Shown piece by piece: positions 59,866 to 64,000 of a stretch of DNA of 64,000 nucleotides. This stretch comes from an uncultured Clostridia bacterium. GTDB taxonomy: Bacteria > Bacillota > Clostridia > Peptostreptococcales > Anaerovoracaceae. The position numbers and the translations under genes are program-made. Below the pieces are notes generated by a model. The model had not been told where the DNA came from, made no database searches, and worked only from the letters and a program-made list of their open reading frames with translations. The stretch's first letter is position 1; each line of letters begins with the position of its first letter. Location: NCBI GenBank assembly GCA_934233735.1, contig CAKQGQ010000011.1, positions 12,538 through 76,537 of the forward strand. Reading direction: 5' to 3'.

Positions 59866-59985
59866 GTTTTTGCTCATTTGGCCCCATAGATAGTGAAATT
59901 ACAGACAATTTCGGGCACTTTTTTATGAAATATTATGCACAATTTTTCAATTTTTATGCGAAAATTCCAATCATTTTTTCTTGTC

Positions 59986-60903
59986 TTACCCGATGTGAAG
60001 TCCTGTTTCCTTATGCGCCTGCAGCCAGCCGGAAACAAGGCTGATTAACTGAATGCCAACTGCTGAAACGAACACAATACTCGTCGGCTCCGCTTCTTTC
60101 CACGGATTCATATTGAAATTTTTCATTGTACAGCTTACCGACATACAGCCTTCCGTAGTCTGCGCGAATCCTTTGATTCGATAGGCAGAAGGCATCACAC
60201 TGCGCAGAAGGTCTTCCAGAACTTCCGGCTGAACAGGAGTATCGCCTTTGACTACAAGCGTAAGCGCTCTGTTGGAAACCGCATTCGTCGTTTCCTCCGC
60301 TTCTTTATTGCGGTTTTTCATTTCAAAAATTGCGTGCTGCATATCCACCTTGCAAAAATCCGTATCATAGATGGCTGCATCCGCATTCTTTTCTTTTATA
60401 ATTGCATGTATCTTTTCAATCGTTTCTGCGCTGACCATGCTGCTCTTATTGACAATCACCATGTCCGCATGTGTAATTTGGCGTTCCACAGCAGGAAGCA
60501 GATTATAAATGTCCGGGAATGTCTGTGCGTCGGTTATACATACAGATCCCTGCATCTGCAGTCTGCCGCCGGTTTCATGCTTAATTCCTTCTAAAATGGT
60601 TCCCATATTGGAAGGATCCGCCAAACCGGATGCCTCGATAAAAAGATATTCCAAATCGCGGTGCGACATCTCAATCAGGCTGTCGACGAATTTGTCTTTG
60701 ATGCAAGCGCAAAAAATCGAGCCATTGGATAGCTCAGACATTGCTATGCCTTCTTCGTCAAGCAGTTTTGCATCGATATTTTCTTTGCCGAAGTCATTTA
60801 CGATAACGCCCGCTTTTATGCTCTTTCCGTATTCGCCTAAAATATTCTGCATCAAAGTTGTTTTGCCGGAGCCCAAAAAGCCCGTAATCATAATAATTTT
60901 CAT
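59986..60903 (-). CDS. CobW/COG0523 family GTPase
   Basis: A 305-residue metal-chaperone-type GTPase. P-loop GFLGSGKT (8-15), Walker B-like FIEASGLADP, and VNKSS as the base-recognition motif. The canonical metal motif CxCC is altered to CACI (C65, C67), so one ligand is missing. The C-terminal CobW domain (VKGDTPVQPEVLEDLLRSV) is present. The start at 60903 follows GGAGG. It is the gene after the URO-D/thioredoxin protein, with a hairpin between; it may load a metal or cobamide into that enzyme. Confidence 0.85.
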   Translation of the reverse strand: MKIIMITGFLGSGKTTLMQNILGEYGKSIKAGVIVNDFGKENIDAKLLDEEGIAMSELSNGSIFCACIKDKFVDSLIEMSHRDLEYLFIEASGLADPSNMGTILEGIKHETGGRLQMQGSVCITDAQTFPDIYNLLPAVERQITHADMVIVNKSSMVSAETIEKIHAIIKEKNADAAIYDTDFCKVDMQHAIFEMKNRNKEAEETTNAVSNRALTLVVKGDTPVQPEVLEDLLRSVMPSAYRIKGFAQTTEGCMSVSCTMKNFNMNPWKEAEPTSIVFVSAVGIQLISLVSGWLQAHKETGLHIG

Positions 60904-60975
60904 CCGTCTTACCTCCAAAAAAAGAAACTCATCCGTCAGCGCCGATGATGTTTCGCTATTTTTTTGTAAAAAGAA

Positions 60976-61012
60976 CCTACCCGAAGGAAGCAAATGCTCC
61001 CCGCGGATAGGC
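60976..61012 (-). terminator. Hairpin after the URO-D gene
   Basis: Stem CCTA-CCG...CGG-TAGG enclosing a smaller GGAGC/GCTTCC stem, then TTCTTTTT on the minus strand. It would reduce, perhaps not stop, transcription into the CobW gene. Confidence 0.6.
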
Positions 61013-61025
61013 AAAAGGTTATATT

Positions 61026-62387
61026 TTATTTTTTGTAAGATTTAATCGTTTCAACTAACTCTTCCGAAGATGGGATAATTGAAATGAATCTCTGTTCGCC
61101 GTTGATACAGATTGTAGGCAGGTTCTTCAGACCCATTGCTGCGAATCTTGGAATATCTTCCTTTACGCAGTATTTGTATACTCTGTATTCCGCGAAATCT
61201 TTAATCTGGTCGAAAATGTCTTCAACTGCTCTCAGCATATAAGTACAAGCTGCGCACTGATCCGGGTCAAGCAGGAATAATTCAATGATGACCTTTTCTT
61301 CGTTCGCATAGTCCGGAATTACAACATCACTTGTGTCGATAACTGTTTCGTAATTTTCGATCAGCTTTCTTGTGCCTTCCGTATTCTTTACTGCCTGTAC
61401 CGCAGCAATTGTGTTTTCAATTGGGGTATCATATGGCATATCGCAGCCCGGGCTGATAATGAAGTTGCCCGGCGATACGGCATTGAGGCTGTCAATCAAA
61501 TCAACAACGCTCTTCATATTATCCTGCTGATTTCCGTAAAGCATTGTCGTCGTCAGCGGAATGTTTCCTCCGATTGTTATGTTGTAAGCGTCCGTAATCT
61601 TCTTTGCTTCCGGCATGTTTACATTTTCGTCGATGGAGATTCCGTCCGGTCCCATCTTGCACATTACTTCAATCTGCTTCGTAGCATTCCCGCATACGAA
61701 GAAGCAGGATAACACGCCTCTGCTTCTGCAGTAATCGAAAACAGCCTTGAATCCGTCGGATAAAAGCTTTTCGATATGCTTCGGGGAAATCTGTGATACC
61801 AGTGGGTCTACCACTGCGATAACATCCATCCCTGCGTCGATATACATACGCGCCATTTCGATTGCTACCTGCGAGCAGTATCCAACTAATTTCTTCACAT
61901 ATTCAGGGTCTGCAACCATGTCCATGAAAATATCGGTTCCGCGTAAGTGGGAAGCCAATGTGAATGGTCCGCAAATCAGTCCGTATAAAGCAACTTCGTC
62001 ACCGATTTCCGCTTTTACTCTTCTCATAGCGGATAAAATCATCGGAAGACGGCCGGATTCTTCGTTCGGAATCTTGCAGTCGCACGGAATTGTCTTTTCG
62101 CCCGCACATGGGTGGCTTGTTACCGATGGCGGATTGTTCTTAGCCCACAAAAGGTCGCAGCCTAAGATTTCAGCTTCAACCTGAAGGTCGAAGATAATCG
62201 GCATACCATCCGGTGTATAGATTTTCTTCGTTTCCAGCAAAGCTTCAACTAACTTGTCTTCGTCCTGCAGCATCTCTTCTGCAGTGTAGCCTTTCAGCTT
62301 ACCTGCGTGAACACCTGCAAACGGAACCCAAGGGGTCTGATCCGTTTTCTCGTGTCTCAACGTTTTCAATATTAAATCTTTTCCCAT
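61026..62387 (-). CDS. Uroporphyrinogen decarboxylase-family protein with C-terminal thioredoxin-like domain
   Basis: A 453-residue protein of two parts. Residues 1-345 are the URO-D/MtaA fold used by cobamide-dependent methyltransferases (PWVPFAGVHAGKLKGYT; GPFTLASHLRG). At the metal site the usual HxC becomes FFVCG (VCG at 231-233), so the histidine ligand is missing. Residues about 365-453 are thioredoxin-like, with CAAC (378-381) and a cis-proline NLPT (422-425). I know of no common URO-D protein with this tail. Promoter at 62447-62475. Activity is unknown; a redox-linked methyltransferase is one possibility. Confidence 0.75.
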   Translation of the reverse strand: MGKDLILKTLRHEKTDQTPWVPFAGVHAGKLKGYTAEEMLQDEDKLVEALLETKKIYTPDGMPIIFDLQVEAEILGCDLLWAKNNPPSVTSHPCAGEKTIPCDCKIPNEESGRLPMILSAMRRVKAEIGDEVALYGLICGPFTLASHLRGTDIFMDMVADPEYVKKLVGYCSQVAIEMARMYIDAGMDVIAVVDPLVSQISPKHIEKLLSDGFKAVFDYCRSRGVLSCFFVCGNATKQIEVMCKMGPDGISIDENVNMPEAKKITDAYNITIGGNIPLTTTMLYGNQQDNMKSVVDLIDSLNAVSPGNFIISPGCDMPYDTPIENTIAAVQAVKNTEGTRKLIENYETVIDTSDVVIPDYANEEKVIIELFLLDPDQCAACTYMLRAVEDIFDQIKDFAEYRVYKYCVKEDIPRFAAMGLKNLPTICINGEQRFISIIPSSEELVETIKSYKK

Positions 62388-62446
62388 TTTTTCTCCTCCA
62401 TTTTTCCTACATGAGTGCAGGAAATAATAAAAACCATCTTACAGAG

Positions 62447-62475
62447 ATTTTATCGTGTTCTCTATGCTCGTTCAA
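62447..62475 (-). promoter_or_regulatory. Promoter of the URO-D/CobW operon
   Basis: -35 TTGAAC (62470-62475), 17-base spacer, -10 TAAAAT (62447-62452) on the minus strand. Confidence 0.6.
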
Positions 62476-62582
62476 GAAAATATTATTAAAAATTTTGGTA
62501 TAATTTTTAGTTTTTCCTCATAAACAGTCAAAAAAAATCGAAACCGATTATTTGACACGATTTCGACCTTTTTATTTCACCA

Positions 62583-63578
62583 TTATTTAACAACCTTGTA
62601 CAGTTCATCTGCCCGCGGTGGCTCTATTTCCTTTTTACTTCCGTTTTTTTGAAGGTAAAGTCCCTCTTCATGCGGCAAAATCCTTCCGATTTCGCATACT
62701 GCCACTCCGTCATCTTTCAGCTTTTTCATAATCGCTTCTTTTTTATCCGGAGCTGCCATGATAATCATCGAACCGCTGGAAATAAGTCTGAGGCAGTCAA
62801 TGTCATAGTGTGCGCAGATTTTCCTCGTCACCTCGGCGACCGGAATTGCTTTGTCCCAAAGCTCCGCACCGACATCCGCAATGCGGCACATTTCCCACAC
62901 AGCGCCTAAAATTCCGCCTTCCGTGACATCATGCATGCCGTGCGTGCCTATGCTGCCCGCTGCCATGCCTTCCTTTACGACGCTGATTTCCGAAAGAAGT
63001 GCCTTCGCCTCGTTTATTTCTTTTTCACTCAGAAACTCTGCAAGCTCTGCCTCGTAATCCCCTGCGATGATTCCGGTTCCTTCAATTCCGGCACTCTTTG
63101 TCATTAAAATGCAGTCTCCGACTTCGATCTTTTCTGCCGAAGCCGACTGCCACTTCTTTCCTCTTCCGATTGCAGTCGAAACAATCACCGGCTGATTCAC
63201 CGCAGTTGTAATCTCCGTATGTCCGCCGACAATTTCCACGCCGCATTCTTCTGCCGCTGCCGCTGCCTGCTCCATAATAGCCACAACATCCTCCTCCGTG
63301 GTTCCCTCCGGCAACATAACCGCCAGCAAAATCCCCACCGGTTCAATTCCGTTTGAAGCGATGTCATTGCATGAAATATGAATGCAAAGCCTGCCGATAT
63401 CATTAACCGACGCTGTAATCGGGTCGGTTGACATAACGCACTCATACTCGCCGAAATCAATCGTCGCACAATCCTCTCCGACTCCTGCGTGCACCAGTAC
63501 ATCCGGCCTTTTATGTTTTATCTTATTGATGACCGCTTTTTCCAGCAAATCACTATCGAGTTTTCCTACTTTCAGCAT
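62583..63578 (-). CDS. AIR synthase-related (HypE/ThiL-like) protein
   Basis: A 331-residue ATP-grasp-like PurM/HypE superfamily member. GVGEDCATIDFG (about 32-43) and MSTDPITASVNDIGRL (about 49-64) are the phosphate-binding blocks; GGHTEIT and HGMHDVTEGGILGAVWE follow. HypE dehydrates a carbamoyl-cysteine for hydrogenase maturation; its C-terminal Cys motif (PRIC) is not seen, so this is a HypE-like paralogue and not HypE proper. Substrate unknown. It is followed upstream by the tmRNA gene on the same strand. Confidence 0.8.
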   Translation of the reverse strand: MLKVGKLDSDLLEKAVINKIKHKRPDVLVHAGVGEDCATIDFGEYECVMSTDPITASVNDIGRLCIHISCNDIASNGIEPVGILLAVMLPEGTTEEDVVAIMEQAAAAAEECGVEIVGGHTEITTAVNQPVIVSTAIGRGKKWQSASAEKIEVGDCILMTKSAGIEGTGIIAGDYEAELAEFLSEKEINEAKALLSEISVVKEGMAAGSIGTHGMHDVTEGGILGAVWEMCRIADVGAELWDKAIPVAEVTRKICAHYDIDCLRLISSGSMIIMAAPDKKEAIMKKLKDDGVAVCEIGRILPHEEGLYLQKNGSKKEIEPPRADELYKVVK

Positions 63579-63597
63579 GTTTGTCTCCTATCTTTCG

Positions 63598-63629
63598 AAA
63601 AGCCCGGAACACTTTTCGTATTCCGGGCC
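63598..63629 (-). terminator. Terminator of tmRNA
   Basis: Stem GCCCGGAA/TTCCGGGC (63602-63609 with 63621-63628) followed on the minus strand by TTTT. It lies directly after the tmRNA 3' end. Confidence 0.85.
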
Positions 63630-63635
63630 GGGTTG

Positions 63636-64000
63636 TGGTGGAGATGGCGAGAGTCGAACTCGCGTCCGAAAGCATTTCCACAGGAATTTCTCCGAGCGCA
63701 GTTAATGATTTGGTGTTTCGCGTCGGCGGCCGCCCATTAACAGGCTGCCGCCTCCGCTATCTCGTTGTTCCCTGCGAGGTACCGAGAACTCCCTGCAGGT
63801 TTTCCCGTATAGTCGACGCCGGTATCATGGCCTACGGGTGAACCATGGCCGACGCGCGTGCGCTCCTAGGCGCTGCAGAACTATGCTGCTAATGCGAAAT
63901 TGTTGTTATTTTTAGCGTTTATATTTAACGGGCCCTTTTTAAGGTAGTCTGAGCCAACTACCGCTCGCTTATCCGGCTTCTACACCCCCGTCGAAACCTT
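63636..64000 (-). ncRNA. ssrA: Transfer-messenger RNA (tmRNA), 5' end cut by window edge
   Basis: The 3' end on the minus strand reads CGAGTTCGACTCTCGCCATC then TCCACCA, the tRNA-like T arm and CCA. The tag frame ends ...NNNNFALAA-stop (stop at 63881-63883), preceded by A-K; the visible tag is about AKNNNNFALAA. The other conserved block TTTCGACGGGGGTG is at the right edge, so the 5' acceptor strand continues past 64000. tmRNA frees stalled ribosomes with SmpB. Confidence 0.95.

Noticed and set aside
62583..63578. True HypE hydrogenase maturation protein
   Set aside because: No C-terminal cysteine motif and no other hyp or hydrogenase genes in the window.

Overview
The window looks like a chromosomal segment of an anaerobic, low-to-mid GC Gram-positive bacterium of the class Clostridia. 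Evidence: strong AGGAGG ribosome binding sites, a perfect CIRCE operator on groESL, a 2[4Fe-4S] clostridial ferredoxin, Rex, a rubrerythrin with an N-terminal rubredoxin domain, a pssA-psd pair, an FMN riboswitch with RibU, and a tmRNA whose tag ends NFALAA. Several amino-acid and peptide uptake and breakdown genes (two LIV-type binding proteins, PepV, an M20 peptidase) suggest an amino-acid fermenter. I cannot name the genus; an Anaerovoracaceae/Peptostreptococcales-like organism is a guess. Most genes lie on the minus strand.

Region 1 (1-6400): phospholipid operon (PAP2 phosphatase, flippase-like protein, pssA, psd), an Rrf2 regulator, cysK, and groES-groEL. The Rrf2 gene and cysK share a promoter operator. 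Region 2 (6400-16900): OGG-type DNA glycosylase, a P-loop/Asp23 protein, ferredoxin, Rex, acyl carrier protein, and an FMN-riboswitch operon ribU-tsaE-tsaB-rimI-tsaD-ABC-F, then pepV and a NifU-type scaffold. Region 3 (16900-26200): a complete branched-chain amino-acid ABC operon with binding-protein genes at both ends, preceded by a gene pair encoding a duplicated DUF1538 membrane protein and a tandem PII-like protein.

Region 4 (26200-30300) is accessory: rubrerythrin, a two-copy 72-bp repeat, a gene-free interval with a four-copy 16-bp motif, and an Rpn-type nuclease gene. The nuclease gene begins in six tandem ATGA units and has a strong internal ribosome binding site for its C-terminal 96 residues. 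Region 5 (30300-40000): M20 peptidase, NhaC antiporter, a two-gene chromate-type transporter with a divergent LysR regulator, dusB, a PucR regulator, ftsH. Region 6 (40000-50000): tilS, a SpoIIE-type phosphatase, a CDP-alcohol phosphatidyltransferase, tatD, metG, a small membrane protein, a cytidylate-kinase-like protein and aspartate kinase. Three of these proteins carry long low-complexity insertions, and two intergenic islands here are full of repeats.

Region 7 (50000-64000): deoC and a small membrane protein, a HutD-like protein fused to a membrane domain, an E2-like acyltransferase homologue without its catalytic residues, an NMT1-type ABC importer with DUF5714 and PadR genes, queT, EcsC, a lytic transglycosylase, a CobW GTPase with a uroporphyrinogen-decarboxylase/thioredoxin fusion, a HypE-like protein, and tmRNA running off the right edge.

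The most unusual observations are the ATGA-repeat start and intragenic start of the Rpn gene, the DUF1538/tandem-PII pair, and the repeat islands at 27200-27500, 41720-42340 and 44900-45750. No CRISPR array, tRNA or rRNA was seen.
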